In this document: piece after piece, positions 35,081 through 45,038 of the stretch
Position numbering within the stretch: position 1 is the stretch's first letter
How the letters are laid out: each line of letters begins with the position of its first letter
Assembly: GCA_902792635.1 (NCBI GenBank)
Contig: CADBAG010000017.1
Span: 1-46,340, forward strand
Direction: 5' to 3'
DNA: 46,340 nucleotides
Source: an uncultured Prevotellaceae bacterium
GTDB taxonomy: Bacteria > Bacteroidota > Bacteroidia > Bacteroidales > Bacteroidaceae
Translations under genes and position numbers: made by a program
The notes under the pieces: model-generated
Seen by the model: the letters and a program-made list of their open reading frames with translations, nothing else
Databases searched by the model: none
What the model was told of the DNA's origin: nothing

Positions 35081-36229
35081 TTATTTCTTCGGATCCTGTG
35101 GAGCAGGAGCAGCCTGTGCTTTCTTGGCATTGGGAGCCTTCTTCGATTTTTTCTTCTTCTTTTTCTTAGCTTTATCAAAACGACTAACGTCAGCATCGGC
35201 AAGAAGGTCTACTGGTTTCTTAACCTCTTTCACGCGGTCGTCCTCCAAGAGAGACAATGGTTTTTCGCCTTTCTTGTTCATAGCAATAATCTCCTTGGCA
35301 CGCTTGGCTGTGATCGTCTCCATGTTGGCGCCGAGGTTCTTATCTGTAGAATAGGTGCAAAGACCAGCAAGAATATCTGTCTTGAAAAGATGATACTCGG
35401 CATCTTGTGTGACAAGAACAATATCCTTGGGAGGCAACTTACGACTTGCTTCCAAGTAATCGTCTACCTCATAGTTGAGACAACACTTGAGTTTTGCACA
35501 CATACCAGCCAATTTCTGCGGATTGAGAGAGATATCCTGAATACGTGCTGCATTCGTAGATACACTGGAGAAGTTCTTCATCCACGTAGCACAACAAAGC
35601 TCACGTCCACAAGGACCGGTACCGCCGATACGCCCAGCCTCCTGACGCGCACCGATCTGCTTCATCTCGATACGCACATGAAAAGTCTCGGCAAGGACCT
35701 TGATAAGCTTACGGAAGTCGACGCGCTCATCAGCGATATAATAGAAGATAGCCTTGTTGCCATCACCCTGATATTCCACATCACCAATCTTCATCTGCAG
35801 GCCAAGGCTCTTGGCTATCTGCCTGCTCTGAATCATCGTGTCGTGCTCACGGCTCTTGGCTTCGTTATACTTCTCCATATCCACCGGCTTGGCAATGCGG
35901 TAGATGCGTTTGATGTCATCAGCCGACTTAAGGTTAGCCTTCTTGATCTGGAGCTTGACCAATTTTCCAGTAAGGGTAACGACGCCAATGTCATGACCGG
36001 GATTGGCCTCTACAGCAACCGTATCACCTTTCTGGAGATCGAGGTTATTGACATTGTGATAATATCCTTTTCTTGTATTCTTGAACTGTACTTCCACCAG
36101 GTCGGTCGACTCTGCGTTTCCCGGCACATCGGCAAGCCAGTCGTAAGTATTAAGTTGTTTGTCCTGCCTGCCAACGCCTTTAGCTGAAAGGCCTCGGCCA
36201 CAGCCTGCACACATCTTATAGTCTCTCAT
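35081..36229 (-). CDS. ricT: RicT/PSP1-domain protein
   Basis: The 382-residue cytoplasmic protein starts with a CAGCG cysteine motif and has a PSP1 domain with the cysteine-rich signature CGRELCCATW...MCAKLKCCLNYE (about residues 210-255). The C-terminus is a long Lys-rich, low-complexity tail (about 345-382). In Bacillus the orthologue belongs to an Fe-S complex that affects RNA processing; the role in Bacteroidota is not settled. The holB-ricT-gldH order is a familiar Bacteroidota neighbourhood. Gaps are 29 bases to holB and 24 to gldH. Confidence 0.88.
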   Translation of the reverse strand: MRDYKMCAGCGRGLSAKGVGRQDKQLNTYDWLADVPGNAESTDLVEVQFKNTRKGYYHNVNNLDLQKGDTVAVEANPGHDIGVVTLTGKLVKLQIKKANLKSADDIKRIYRIAKPVDMEKYNEAKSREHDTMIQSRQIAKSLGLQMKIGDVEYQGDGNKAIFYYIADERVDFRKLIKVLAETFHVRIEMKQIGARQEAGRIGGTGPCGRELCCATWMKNFSSVSTNAARIQDISLNPQKLAGMCAKLKCCLNYEVDDYLEASRKLPPKDIVLVTQDAEYHLFKTDILAGLCTYSTDKNLGANMETITAKRAKEIIAMNKKGEKPLSLLEDDRVKEVKKPVDLLADADVSRFDKAKKKKKKKSKKAPNAKKAQAAPAPQDPKK

Positions 36230-36258
36230 ATATTGTATCTGTCGAATCGTTTAATCTA

Positions 36259-37404
36259 TTATTTTCTGATATATATCGTTGTCTCTAATGCAAAGTTGAA
36301 GAACTGTAGTTTCCCATTGGCATTCTGCCCGATATCACGCATCATCAACTGCAATCGGTGCTGAAAGAGCATCACGTTACGCTCATTGATGAACGGTGCA
36401 AAATGTTGGGCGAAGTTCTCCTCTTCCTGCGTCATATAGTTAAGCTGAGGATTATGGAAGTTGTACATAAAGTTTTCCCTCACCATCTGCATCATATAAG
36501 CGATGAGCCGTTTCTGCTTCTCCCTTCCAAAATCAGAAACGGTCTGGCTCCAAGCCTTCAGGGCCTTAACATCTTTGGAATAGGCCTTGCGCATAAGCGT
36601 GACAAAGATTGCGAAGAACTCTTTATTCTCATTGTCCGCATCAATCTCTTCCAAGGCTTTCATCCAGTCGCCATTGGCGATACGTGCTATTCTGCGTGCG
36701 TCTTCTTCTGCTATACCTTGTCTCTCTACCAAAGCTTGAGTTATGGCATCCTCATCAATACGCGTTACAGCAAAGACTTGCACACGACTACGGATGGTCT
36801 CCAAAAGCAGCTCCGGACGTTCGCAGACAAGCAGGAAGAATGTCTTCGAAGGCGGCTCCTCCAAGAGCTTCAGCAGTTTATTGGCACTGGTAAGGTTCAT
36901 GCGCTCCGGCAACCAGATGAGACTTACTTTGTTTCCGCCAAGGCTTGCCTTTAGATTGAGCTTTCTCATCAGGCGGTCGCTCTCAGCTTCAAAGATGGAT
37001 GCCTGCTGATTGTCGGCATTCATGTAAGTCATCCATTGCTCCAAAGAGAAGTAAGGCCCGCGGGCTAACAATTGCCGCCATTCCTTTGCAAAGTCTTCAC
37101 TGGTAATCTTGGAATCGCTGCCGGCACCCTTCGACTTGATGACAGGATAAGAGAAATGGAGATCAGGATGTTGCCATTGAGCAAGCATTGCTTCAGCATT
37201 AGTGACCGCTGCCGGACTTGCTAAAAGGGACCGGCCATCCCATCTCTCTCCCAACAGGAAAGAGGCGAAAGCCAAAGCAAGCGCCATCTTACCACATCCT
37301 TCCGGCCCGGTAAACATAAGGGCATGAGGGATGCGTTGTTCATCTACAAGCTGCCGAAGACGCTCTTTAGCCTCTTCCTGACCTATGACTTTATCAAATT
37401 TCAA
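36259..37404 (-). CDS. holB: DNA polymerase III delta' subunit
   Basis: The 381-residue clamp-loader AAA+ ATPase-type protein has N-terminal VIGQEEAKERL, Walker A-like GPEGCGK at about 35-41, and the conserved block IWLPERMNLTSANKLLKLLEEPP with the sensor region RSRVQVF. The zinc module usually present after the P-loop (CxxCxxC before HPD) is replaced by a Cys-free stretch (WDGRSLLASPAAVTNAEAM) before HPDLHFSYP. It lies ten bases after metF on the same strand. Confidence 0.92.
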   Translation of the reverse strand: MKFDKVIGQEEAKERLRQLVDEQRIPHALMFTGPEGCGKMALALAFASFLLGERWDGRSLLASPAAVTNAEAMLAQWQHPDLHFSYPVIKSKGAGSDSKITSEDFAKEWRQLLARGPYFSLEQWMTYMNADNQQASIFEAESDRLMRKLNLKASLGGNKVSLIWLPERMNLTSANKLLKLLEEPPSKTFFLLVCERPELLLETIRSRVQVFAVTRIDEDAITQALVERQGIAEEDARRIARIANGDWMKALEEIDADNENKEFFAIFVTLMRKAYSKDVKALKAWSQTVSDFGREKQKRLIAYMMQMVRENFMYNFHNPQLNYMTQEEENFAQHFAPFINERNVMLFQHRLQLMMRDIGQNANGKLQFFNFALETTIYIRK

Positions 37405-37414
37405 TGGGAACTCT

Positions 37415-38371
37415 TTATAATATTTGCTTCAGAATGTCAGGCATACTCTTGAAAGCTGATACGGTATAGAAATGGATATCATTAATACCAGCCTTATAAA
37501 GCTCCTTGCATTGGTTCACAGTCCATTCAATGCCAAGCTGACGGGCTTCCTCATCCGTCTTGCACTTCACCGCTTCCTTAGCCAACTCCTGCGGCATGTC
37601 ACAGTGGAAAGTTTTAGGCACTTGATTTATCTGCGTAAGTTTAGCAAGTGGCTTGATGCCTGGAACGATAGGAATCGTGATGCCCATCGTCCGAGCTTTA
37701 TTGACGAAATCGAAATACTTCTTGTTGTCATAGAAAAGCTGAGTGACCGCATATTCAGCACCTAAATCCTGCTTTTCCTTCAGATACTTCATGTCCATCT
37801 CAAGGTTAGGAGCCTCCTCGTGCTTCTCCGGATAGGCAGCAACCCCATAATGGAACTTCTTTCCAGGATGCTTGATAGGTGTACCATCCGTGAAGAAGCC
37901 TTCATTGAAACGATTCACCTGACCAATAAGCTGCGTAGTATGCGTCCAGCCGCCATCGACAGGCTTGAACATGCTATCATCCTTAGCCTTGTCGCCCCTC
38001 AGCAGAAGGATGTTATCAATATCCAGAAACTGCATATCAATTAGTTCATACTCGATATCCTCTTGTGTAGCGCCAGAACAAATGACATGGGGAATAACTG
38101 TTATGCCATATCGTTTCTGAATGGCTGCTGCCACGGCTATTGAACCAGGGCGACGTCTGACACGTAACCTTTCATACTGCCCATCAGCCGTCTCACGATA
38201 AACGAACTCCGAGTGATGGGTAGTGATATTAATGTAATGAGGGTTGAAATCCCTGACCTTATCTATATTGTTGAAGAGAGCTTCCGTACCATTACCTTTG
38301 AGAGGTGGAAGCACCTCTATAGAAAAGCCTTTCGGACGTTTTGTATCTTTGAGAATCTCAGCGATGTTCAT
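37415..38371 (-). CDS. metF: Methylenetetrahydrofolate reductase
   Basis: The 318-residue flavoprotein reduces 5,10-methylene-THF to 5-methyl-THF for methionine synthesis. It is a TIM-barrel with the motifs FSIEVLPPLKG at the N-terminus, ITTHHS, PHVICSGAT and NILLLRGD, and YAVTQLFYDNKKYFDF. Length is slightly above E. coli MetF (296). It is the first gene of the metF-holB-ricT-gldH transcript, with a good promoter 30 bases upstream. Confidence 0.95.
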   Translation of the reverse strand: MNIAEILKDTKRPKGFSIEVLPPLKGNGTEALFNNIDKVRDFNPHYINITTHHSEFVYRETADGQYERLRVRRRPGSIAVAAAIQKRYGITVIPHVICSGATQEDIEYELIDMQFLDIDNILLLRGDKAKDDSMFKPVDGGWTHTTQLIGQVNRFNEGFFTDGTPIKHPGKKFHYGVAAYPEKHEEAPNLEMDMKYLKEKQDLGAEYAVTQLFYDNKKYFDFVNKARTMGITIPIVPGIKPLAKLTQINQVPKTFHCDMPQELAKEAVKCKTDEEARQLGIEWTVNQCKELYKAGINDIHFYTVSAFKSMPDILKQIL

Positions 38372-38400
38372 ATCTTTGTTCGTGAAAATTATTCAGCGTA

Positions 38401-38408
38401 CAAAGTTA
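38401..38408 (-). promoter_or_regulatory. -7 promoter element of metF operon
   Basis: TAACTTTG on the minus strand has TTG placed 19 bases further upstream, so both elements of the Bacteroidota consensus are present at good spacing. Confidence 0.65.
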
Positions 38409-38486
38409 GCAAAAAATCCTTAGAAGCCAATAAGTTTTACGAAACAATTACTCTCGATTACTTTCAAAGGCTTTCATTCGCCAATC

Positions 38487-38951
38487 CTAAAGTCCAATAC
38501 TCTCAATACGCAGCTTTACGACACCTGCTGGGACCTTCACTTCCACAACATCACCTATCTTATGGTTCATCAGAGCCTGACCGATGGGTGATTTCATAGA
38601 GACCTTCCCCTCTCGGATATTTGCTTCGTGGGGGCTGGCAATAGTATAAGTAGCCGTCTTGTTGGTCTTCAAGTTCGTTATCTCTACTTTACAAAGCAAC
38701 TGCACGGTATCTCCACTGCGCTGTGCCGTGTCAAGCACACGTGCATTGGCAAGGATTCTCTGTTTGTATCTGATCTTACTTAACAAGCGTCCATGCGCAC
38801 GTCTTGCAGCGTGGTATTCGAAATTCTCACTCAAATCACCCTTGTCACGAGCCTCAGAAAGTTCATCCTGAGCCTTGGGAAGTTCTACTGTAATAAGATT
38901 ACGGAGTTCTGCTACGAGTTTATCGTAGCATTCCTGAGACATATATTCCAT
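38487..38951 (-). CDS. greA: Transcription elongation factor GreA
   Basis: The 154-residue protein rescues backtracked RNA polymerase. The N-terminal coiled coil (about 1-75) carries the acidic tip motif GDLSENFEYHAARR, and the C-terminal FKBP-like domain ends near PAGVVKLRIESI. It lies 18 bases after the sugar transferase gene on the same strand, probably in one transcript. Confidence 0.96.
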   Translation of the reverse strand: MEYMSQECYDKLVAELRNLITVELPKAQDELSEARDKGDLSENFEYHAARRAHGRLLSKIRYKQRILANARVLDTAQRSGDTVQLLCKVEITNLKTNKTATYTIASPHEANIREGKVSMKSPIGQALMNHKIGDVVEVKVPAGVVKLRIESIGL

Positions 38952-38969
38952 TTTGAAATACTAATAATA

Positions 38970-40421
38970 TCAATAGGCCTGTTCGTCATGAACAAAGACC
39001 TGCATGGCTGTTTTAAAGATAATGCGCAAATCAAGCCCCATGCTCCAATGCTCGATGTACCAGATATCAGCGTTGACACGTCCCTGCATCTGCCAGAGTT
39101 CCTTGGTCTCACCGCGGAAGCCACTGACCTGTGCGAAACCTGTAATGCCCGGCTTGCAGAAGAGGCGGACGGCATATTCATTAATAAGATGACCATAAAG
39201 CTCGGTATGGCGAAGCATATGAGGGCGGGGGCCTACAATGCTCATGTCACCTTTCAAGACATTGAAGAACTGCGGCAGCTCATCGATATTGGCACGACGC
39301 ATGAAGTCACCGAACTTGAATTTTCTTGGGTCATGCTCTGTAGCCTGCACAGAATCTGCATCCTTATTGACATGCATCGAGCGGAACTTGATAACCTTGA
39401 AGGTCTTTCCATTGATACCTGTGCGCTGCTGACGGAAGAAGATTGGACCCGGGCTCTGCAACTTGATGATGATACCGACAACAATAATTATAGGTATCAG
39501 GCAAATACATACGCACAAAGAGACCGCAACATCAAACATGCGCTTCATCACACGGTTGCCGACCTTCAGAAGAGGTTGGAAACGGTTGGTATAGGCAATA
39601 GTATCTCCGATACGTACCGGTCGAAGCGGCAAGCCATATTCAGAGAAAGAATGCGGGACATAGAAAAAACGCGTGAGGGAATGGTCGCAGAAGACTTCCA
39701 ACAGTCTGATCTGTTTTCCTTCATCATGCGACAAACTACAATAGACGTCATCTATGCGCCCCTTTGCCGACTCCGGATCAGAAGTACACATACGTGCATG
39801 CATCCCTGCGTTCAGATCATTAATGGTTCCAAGATACTTCAAGCCGTCAACAGGCCGCTTCATCGGTGCATCAGCATAATAGCCAAGGACATGGTAACCT
39901 GTCACACTCTGAGAAAGTTTCATGTACAGACTACGAAGAGAGTCATCATTGCCAACGAAGAGCACTGTACGGGCATTACCGCCCTTACTACGCCAGATCT
40001 GCAGAAGCCAACGGCATACGACACGCAGTAAATAGAAAAGCAACCATTCACACACGTAGAAGACAAGCATGAACTTGAACATGCCGACGCTATCCGTCAG
40101 AAACTTCAGCATAAGGAAGGATAGAAAAACCTGAAGTGTAACGAGCTTCGTCACATTATAGAAGAATTCTATCCAACGGAGCATACGACGATAAATAATC
40201 GTATGATAGAAATATTCAGAAATCGCCAAACTCATGTTCATCACCAAGAAAGTGACCTTGGTGGATGAGAGCAAATAGGAAGGCACGTAATCAGCAAAGA
40301 AATGAGCAAAAGAGAACAATAACCCATTCAGTAATAAGAAATCGAAAAAGAGCAACGTAATAAGAACGTACTGCTCCCGATTGGTTCTCAATTGCAAGCT
40401 ACCTCTTTCCTCTTGTTCCAT
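38970..40421 (-). CDS. Undecaprenyl-phosphate sugar phosphotransferase (WcaJ-like)
   Basis: The 483-residue inner-membrane protein has about four N-terminal helices (20-145), a nucleotide-binding-like central domain (TVLFVGNDDSLRSLY) and a membrane-entering helix at about 290-310. The C-terminal bacterial sugar transferase domain carries KFRSMH, RRANIDELPQFFNVLKGDMSIVGPRP and KPGITGFAQVSG. It should start exopolysaccharide repeat units by moving a hexose phosphate to undecaprenyl phosphate. The sugar cannot be fixed by eye, though glucose is most usual. It may work with the wza-wzc genes at 9.8-13.2 kb. Confidence 0.93.
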   Translation of the reverse strand: MEQEERGSLQLRTNREQYVLITLLFFDFLLLNGLLFSFAHFFADYVPSYLLSSTKVTFLVMNMSLAISEYFYHTIIYRRMLRWIEFFYNVTKLVTLQVFLSFLMLKFLTDSVGMFKFMLVFYVCEWLLFYLLRVVCRWLLQIWRSKGGNARTVLFVGNDDSLRSLYMKLSQSVTGYHVLGYYADAPMKRPVDGLKYLGTINDLNAGMHARMCTSDPESAKGRIDDVYCSLSHDEGKQIRLLEVFCDHSLTRFFYVPHSFSEYGLPLRPVRIGDTIAYTNRFQPLLKVGNRVMKRMFDVAVSLCVCICLIPIIIVVGIIIKLQSPGPIFFRQQRTGINGKTFKVIKFRSMHVNKDADSVQATEHDPRKFKFGDFMRRANIDELPQFFNVLKGDMSIVGPRPHMLRHTELYGHLINEYAVRLFCKPGITGFAQVSGFRGETKELWQMQGRVNADIWYIEHWSMGLDLRIIFKTAMQVFVHDEQAY

Positions 40422-40457
40422 GAATATTTGATTTACCGGTGAATAATATTATTTTTG

Positions 40458-40465
40458 CAAAGTTA
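40458..40465 (-). promoter_or_regulatory. -7 promoter element of the sugar transferase-greA pair
   Basis: TAACTTTG on the minus strand gives a leader of about 30 bases. Further upstream (about 40503-40550) lies a 10-bp-period repeat with TTCCATTTCG and TTCCATTTCA units, a possible regulatory site. Confidence 0.6.
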
Positions 40466-40556
40466 GCTAAAAAGAAAATATGTACAAAATAAAAATCGTT
40501 ATATTTTCATTCCATTTCGTTCCATTTCATCAGTTTATGTTACATTTAATAAAGAA

Positions 40557-40590
40557 TATCCGCAAACATCCTTGTGGATGAATGCGGATA
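40557..40590 (-). terminator. Hairpin terminator after the glucan phosphorylase gene
   Basis: TATCCGCA (40557-40564) pairs with TGCGGATA (40583-40590), with inner CATCC/GGATG pairs. It lies 36 bases after the phosphorylase stop codon. The T run on the minus strand is weak (ATTCTTT). Confidence 0.65.
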
Positions 40591-40626
40591 ACTTTATAAT
40601 AAAAGATGATAATAATCGAGGATCGA

Positions 40627-43188
40627 TTAGTCAAGCCACTTCACATAGCAGAAATCCTGACGGTGAGGCAGGTTGGCGTTCTTCGGGAACATGCGCACGC
40701 AAGTCTTGAATGTGCCGGCATGCTCAGGCTCGATTTCCAACTCGAACTTATAGTTGTTACCCTCATGTCCTACCATCTTGAACTCATCGACAGCATAGAT
40801 ACGGCGGTCGCTGGGATCAGTATCAGGCTTCAGAATGACAAGCTCAAGACCGATGGCATTGTTAAGACCCTGCTCATCAATAGTGTAGCTGAGCTTATAC
40901 TTCTGACCTGTCTGACCTACCTCATAGAGAGGAGTCTCATCCTTGCTCACGACACGGATGCTGTCCCAACGCTCTGCAACGCTCTCCTTCCACTGAGCAA
41001 TCTCCTTGGCAAGACGGTTATCGTTAGCCTGAAGCTTAGCGCTACGGGCTGCCTCCTTGTTGTAGAACTTGCTGTAATAGTCGTCGAGCTGACGCTTCAT
41101 CGTATAGTGAGGAGCAATGGTAGCGATAGAGTTCTTGATAACCTTGATCCAGTTCTCGCTGTAGCCCTTCTTGTTCTTAGCATAGTAAAGAGGAACGATC
41201 TCATTCTCCAAGAGAGAATAGATAGTTGCAGCATCAAGAGCATCCTGATAAGACTGATTCTGATAGGTACGCTCCTGCGGAAGAGCCCAACCGGCACCCT
41301 TACGGTAGCCTTCAACCCACCAGCCATCAAGGACTGAGAGGTTAACAACACCGTTCATCTCGGCTTTCTCACCGGATGTACCTGAAGCCTCCAACGGACG
41401 TGTAGGAGTATTCATCCAGATATCCACGCCGGAGACAAGACGACGGGCGAGCTGCATGTCATAGTCCTCAAGGAAGATGATCTTACCTAAGAACTCAGGA
41501 CGCTGGCTGATCTCGAAGATCTTCTTGATCAAGCCCTGACCGGCACCATCAGCAGGATGAGCCTTACCGGAGAAGAAGAAGAGTACCGGGTGCTCAGGAT
41601 CGTTGACGATCTTGCTCAGACGATCAAGATCAGTGAAGAGCAGATGAGCACGCTTGTAAGTAGCGAAACGACGGCAGAAGCCGATCATCAGTGCATTAGG
41701 ATTGATACGCTCTAAGAGAGAAACCACACGTGCGGGATCACCCTGGTTGCGAAGCCACTGCTTTGTGAACTTATCACGGATATACTTGATAAGCTTCTCC
41801 TTCAATGCCATACGTGTCTTCCAGATCTCATCGTCAGGCACATTGTAGATGGCATGCCAGATCTGCTCGTTGCTCTGATCGCTCATGAAGGAAGGATCGA
41901 AGTACTTGTCATAGACCTTACGCCACTCTGTAGCGCACCAAGTCGGGAAGTGAACACCATTGGTAACATAACCCACGTGGTTCTCCTCAGGATAATAACC
42001 TTTCCAGATAGGAGCAAACATCTTCTGGCTCACCCAACCATGGAGCTTGGACACACCATTGACCTCCTGGCAAGTATTGCAAGCGAAGATACTCATGCAG
42101 AAACGCTCGCTGTGGTCGTCGGGGTTCTCACGGCCCATGCCGATGAACTCATCCCAGCTGATGCCGAGACGTGCAGGGTAGCCACCCATATACTTACCGA
42201 ACAGGCCCTCGTCGAAATAGTCGTGACCTGCAGGAACAGGAGTGTGTACAGTATAAAGAGAAGAAGCACGCACGAGCTCCAAAGCCTGATTGAATGTCAG
42301 ACCACCGTCGACATAATCAACAAGACGCTGGAGGTTACAGAGTGCGGCATGACCCTCATTGCAGTGATAGAGCTGCTTCTTGATACCGAGCTTCTTCAGC
42401 ATCAGCACACCACCCATACCGAGCAGGATCTCCTGCTTCAGACGGTTCTCCCAGTCACCACCATAAAGGCTGTGAGTGATAGGCTTATCGAACTGAGAGT
42501 TCATGTCGTTATCGGTATCTAAAAGATAGAGCTTGATACGGCCGACGTTGACCTGCCATACGAGGGCATGAACCTGATAGTTCATATAAGGCACATCCAC
42601 GACGACCTGGTTGCCGTTCTCATCAAGGACACGCTCGATAGGCAGAGAGTTGAAGTCCTGAGCATCATACTTGGCGATCTGCTGACCGTCCATGCTCAAG
42701 CTCTGCGTGAAGTAACCATAACGGTACAGGAAACCGATACCGCACATATCGACATTGCTGTCGGAAGCTTCCTTCATATAGTCACCGGCCAACATGCCAA
42801 GACCACCGGAATAGATCTTCAACACCTGGTTCAGACCATACTCCATAGAGAAGTAAGCCACTGAAGGACGGCTGCTGTCGGGCTTTACATCCATGTAAGC
42901 ACGGAACTTAGCATAGACATCCTTGACCTTCTTCATTAAAGCTCTGTCTTTGACAATAGCCTCTTTACGGTCGTAGCCTAAACGGTCCAGCAGGAGGACA
43001 GGGTTATGACCTACTTCTTCATAGAGATTCTCGTCAAGACTCTTGAAGAGATTACGAGCCTCATAGTTCCATGCCCACCACATGTTGTGAGCGAGCTCGT
43101 TAAGACACTCAAGTTGCTCCGGGAGGCTCGACTTGATATTGAGCTCTTTCCACTGAGGGGCATTGGTGTAATCAGCTTTGATTTTCAT
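40627..43188 (-). CDS. glgP: Alpha-glucan phosphorylase (maltodextrin/glycogen type)
   Basis: The 853-residue protein releases glucose 1-phosphate from alpha-1,4-glucans using PLP. It is of the divergent phosphorylase class with an N-terminal DUF3417-type domain (about 15-110, [20 protein letters not shown]). The catalytic region contains [31 protein letters not shown] and the PLP-site segment [14 protein letters not shown]. It follows the glycogen synthase gene after 55 bases, so synthesis and breakdown of glycogen are encoded side by side. A branching enzyme is not in the window. Confidence 0.93.
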   Translation of the reverse strand: MKIKADYTNAPQWKELNIKSSLPEQLECLNELAHNMWWAWNYEARNLFKSLDENLYEEVGHNPVLLLDRLGYDRKEAIVKDRALMKKVKDVYAKFRAYMDVKPDSSRPSVAYFSMEYGLNQVLKIYSGGLGMLAGDYMKEASDSNVDMCGIGFLYRYGYFTQSLSMDGQQIAKYDAQDFNSLPIERVLDENGNQVVVDVPYMNYQVHALVWQVNVGRIKLYLLDTDNDMNSQFDKPITHSLYGGDWENRLKQEILLGMGGVLMLKKLGIKKQLYHCNEGHAALCNLQRLVDYVDGGLTFNQALELVRASSLYTVHTPVPAGHDYFDEGLFGKYMGGYPARLGISWDEFIGMGRENPDDHSERFCMSIFACNTCQEVNGVSKLHGWVSQKMFAPIWKGYYPEENHVGYVTNGVHFPTWCATEWRKVYDKYFDPSFMSDQSNEQIWHAIYNVPDDEIWKTRMALKEKLIKYIRDKFTKQWLRNQGDPARVVSLLERINPNALMIGFCRRFATYKRAHLLFTDLDRLSKIVNDPEHPVLFFFSGKAHPADGAGQGLIKKIFEISQRPEFLGKIIFLEDYDMQLARRLVSGVDIWMNTPTRPLEASGTSGEKAEMNGVVNLSVLDGWWVEGYRKGAGWALPQERTYQNQSYQDALDAATIYSLLENEIVPLYYAKNKKGYSENWIKVIKNSIATIAPHYTMKRQLDDYYSKFYNKEAARSAKLQANDNRLAKEIAQWKESVAERWDSIRVVSKDETPLYEVGQTGQKYKLSYTIDEQGLNNAIGLELVILKPDTDPSDRRIYAVDEFKMVGHEGNNYKFELEIEPEHAGTFKTCVRMFPKNANLPHRQDFCYVKWLD

Positions 43189-43243
43189 ATTAATTGAATT
43201 AAAAATATGCTATATGAATATTGACTATCTACTATCAAATGAG

Positions 43244-44908
43244 TTAAACCTTGGCAACACGCTCTGCGACCTTACGTAAGGCAAAGTCATAGGCCTGCTC
43301 ATAATATTTGATGAAATGGCGCCACAATGCCTTGCGGGAAAGCTTCTCTGCATTCGCACGAGCCGTCTTAACGTTAGCCGCACTAAACTCAGAGTACTCG
43401 TACACGGTCTCCTCAATGGCATTGGCCACATCTGCATAGTTGCTGTCAGTACGATGCACCACCTTCACGCCATCAGCCAGCTCACCATACCGACCAAGCT
43501 CTGAGTTAACCCAAAGGCCGAAGCCGGCAAGGTCTGTCGTCACACATGGCACCTTAAACGCAATAGACTCAAGCGGCGTATAACCCCACGGCTCATAATA
43601 AGACGGGAACACGCAAAGGTCATTGCCAAGCAGCACATCATAATAGCTGAGGTTCACGATGCCATCATTACCGGTAAGATAACAAGGAATGAAGATGATC
43701 TTGACCCGGTCATTCTTCGAATTATTAACTCCCAATGCACGGAATTTACCCAACGTGCTGTCTTGGTCCATATTATTGAGCCAATGAGTAATGACAGGGG
43801 TGTCAAGAGGCGTACCGTCGTTAAACACCTGCTCTAAACGTTGCTGCAGGTCCTTTCGCGGTTCACGCACCCATGCCGGTACATCGATGAAGGCAACAAC
43901 ATTCCTCTTGAGCCTGTCGTCATGGCGCAAGAGATTCATGGCATCAATGAAGACATCCAATCCTTTGTTACGGAACTCATAACGACCACTCGTTGAGACA
44001 ATCATTGTATTGTCGTCAAGGTTCTCACCGGTCAACGCATTGGCAATGGCAAGAAGTTTCTCACGGGCAGCCTTGCGCTTACGCGTAAATGCGGCTCCTT
44101 TCGGGACAAAATCGTTCTCAAAACCATTGGGGAGGACTACATCTACAGGCTTGTCTAACAGTTGCTTACACTCGCGAGCCGTTATCTCACTGACCGTTGT
44201 GAAGCAATCGACATATTTAGCTGTCTGATGCTCAATAGAATGCTTGCTCTGCATATTGAGCTCGTCAGCCATCTGGTTACCGTTATAACCCTCGAAATAA
44301 TCATATAAAGGCTTATTGTTACCTGCTATGCTCCGGCCGATACTCGTAGCATGAGTAGTGAAGATAGTCGCTATCTCAGGCACATACTTATGAATATAAA
44401 GCAGCCCAAGACCCGTCATCCACTCATTGCCATGGTAAATAACCTTTTTCTCAGGAGAGATATTATAATAATAGAAGCTCTGAACTACCAATGCAGCAGC
44501 GTAGGAGAACATTGACGCCTCGTCATAATCGCCGTAAGCGTGAAGACTGTCTACCTGGAAGTCATTCCATAACTGTCCATAGATCTCATCTTTCTTCTGA
44601 TAATAACTATCAAAATTAACGAGAATAGCTACAGGTTCACCCGGAATGGTCCATCGTCCGACCTTCACAGAAAGACCTTCAGAGGCAGCCTTCACCTGCC
44701 AATCCTTAAACAAAGACTTATCTTCCTTAAAATAAGGAGACGGCTCAGACTTCCAACAATCGGGACCGATGAAGATAAGGTTGTCACCCAACATATCGTG
44801 CAACGTTCTTGCACGCGTGGACAACACTGCGTAAATTCCTCCAACTTTGTTACAAACTTCCCAGCTGGATTCAAATATATAGTCTGGAAACAATCCTTTA
44901 TTAGCCAT
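43244..44908 (-). CDS. Glycogen synthase, eukaryote-like GT3 family
   Basis: The 554-residue protein transfers glucose (UDP-glucose in this family) to glycogen. The N-terminus DYIFESSWEVCNKVGGIYAVLSTRA is the mark of the GT3 class found in yeast and animals, unlike bacterial GlgA (GT5, about 480 residues). Other segments are TTHATSIGR, VVLPNGFEND and FPSYYEPWGYTPLESIAF near the C-terminus. The start at 44908 (MANKGLF) is taken over upstream in-frame codons. GT3 synthases are known in Prevotella and relatives and use UDP-glucose. Confidence 0.93.
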   Translation of the reverse strand: MANKGLFPDYIFESSWEVCNKVGGIYAVLSTRARTLHDMLGDNLIFIGPDCWKSEPSPYFKEDKSLFKDWQVKAASEGLSVKVGRWTIPGEPVAILVNFDSYYQKKDEIYGQLWNDFQVDSLHAYGDYDEASMFSYAAALVVQSFYYYNISPEKKVIYHGNEWMTGLGLLYIHKYVPEIATIFTTHATSIGRSIAGNNKPLYDYFEGYNGNQMADELNMQSKHSIEHQTAKYVDCFTTVSEITARECKQLLDKPVDVVLPNGFENDFVPKGAAFTRKRKAAREKLLAIANALTGENLDDNTMIVSTSGRYEFRNKGLDVFIDAMNLLRHDDRLKRNVVAFIDVPAWVREPRKDLQQRLEQVFNDGTPLDTPVITHWLNNMDQDSTLGKFRALGVNNSKNDRVKIIFIPCYLTGNDGIVNLSYYDVLLGNDLCVFPSYYEPWGYTPLESIAFKVPCVTTDLAGFGLWVNSELGRYGELADGVKVVHRTDSNYADVANAIEETVYEYSEFSAANVKTARANAEKLSRKALWRHFIKYYEQAYDFALRKVAERVAKV

Positions 44909-44928
44909 ACCAATCAACTATTTATGCC

Positions 44929-44936
44929 CAAAGTTA
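44929..44936 (-). promoter_or_regulatory. -7 promoter element of the glycogen synthase-phosphorylase operon
   Basis: TAACTTTG on the minus strand lies 21 bases before the start codon at 44908, which supports that start. Confidence 0.6.
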
Positions 44937-45010
44937 ATATAAAAATAATAATTACCCAACATTCAAGTCGCTTTTTTACTAAAATATGCGCTTTTTTTGA
45001 TGCAAACGAT

Positions 45011-45018
45011 TACCTTTG
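45011..45018 (+). promoter_or_regulatory. -7 promoter element of the small secreted protein gene
   Basis: TACCTTTG gives a leader of about 15 bases before the ATG at 45039 and argues against an earlier start at 44997. Confidence 0.55.
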
Positions 45019-45038
45019 CAGCGATAAAAGTTCTAAAT

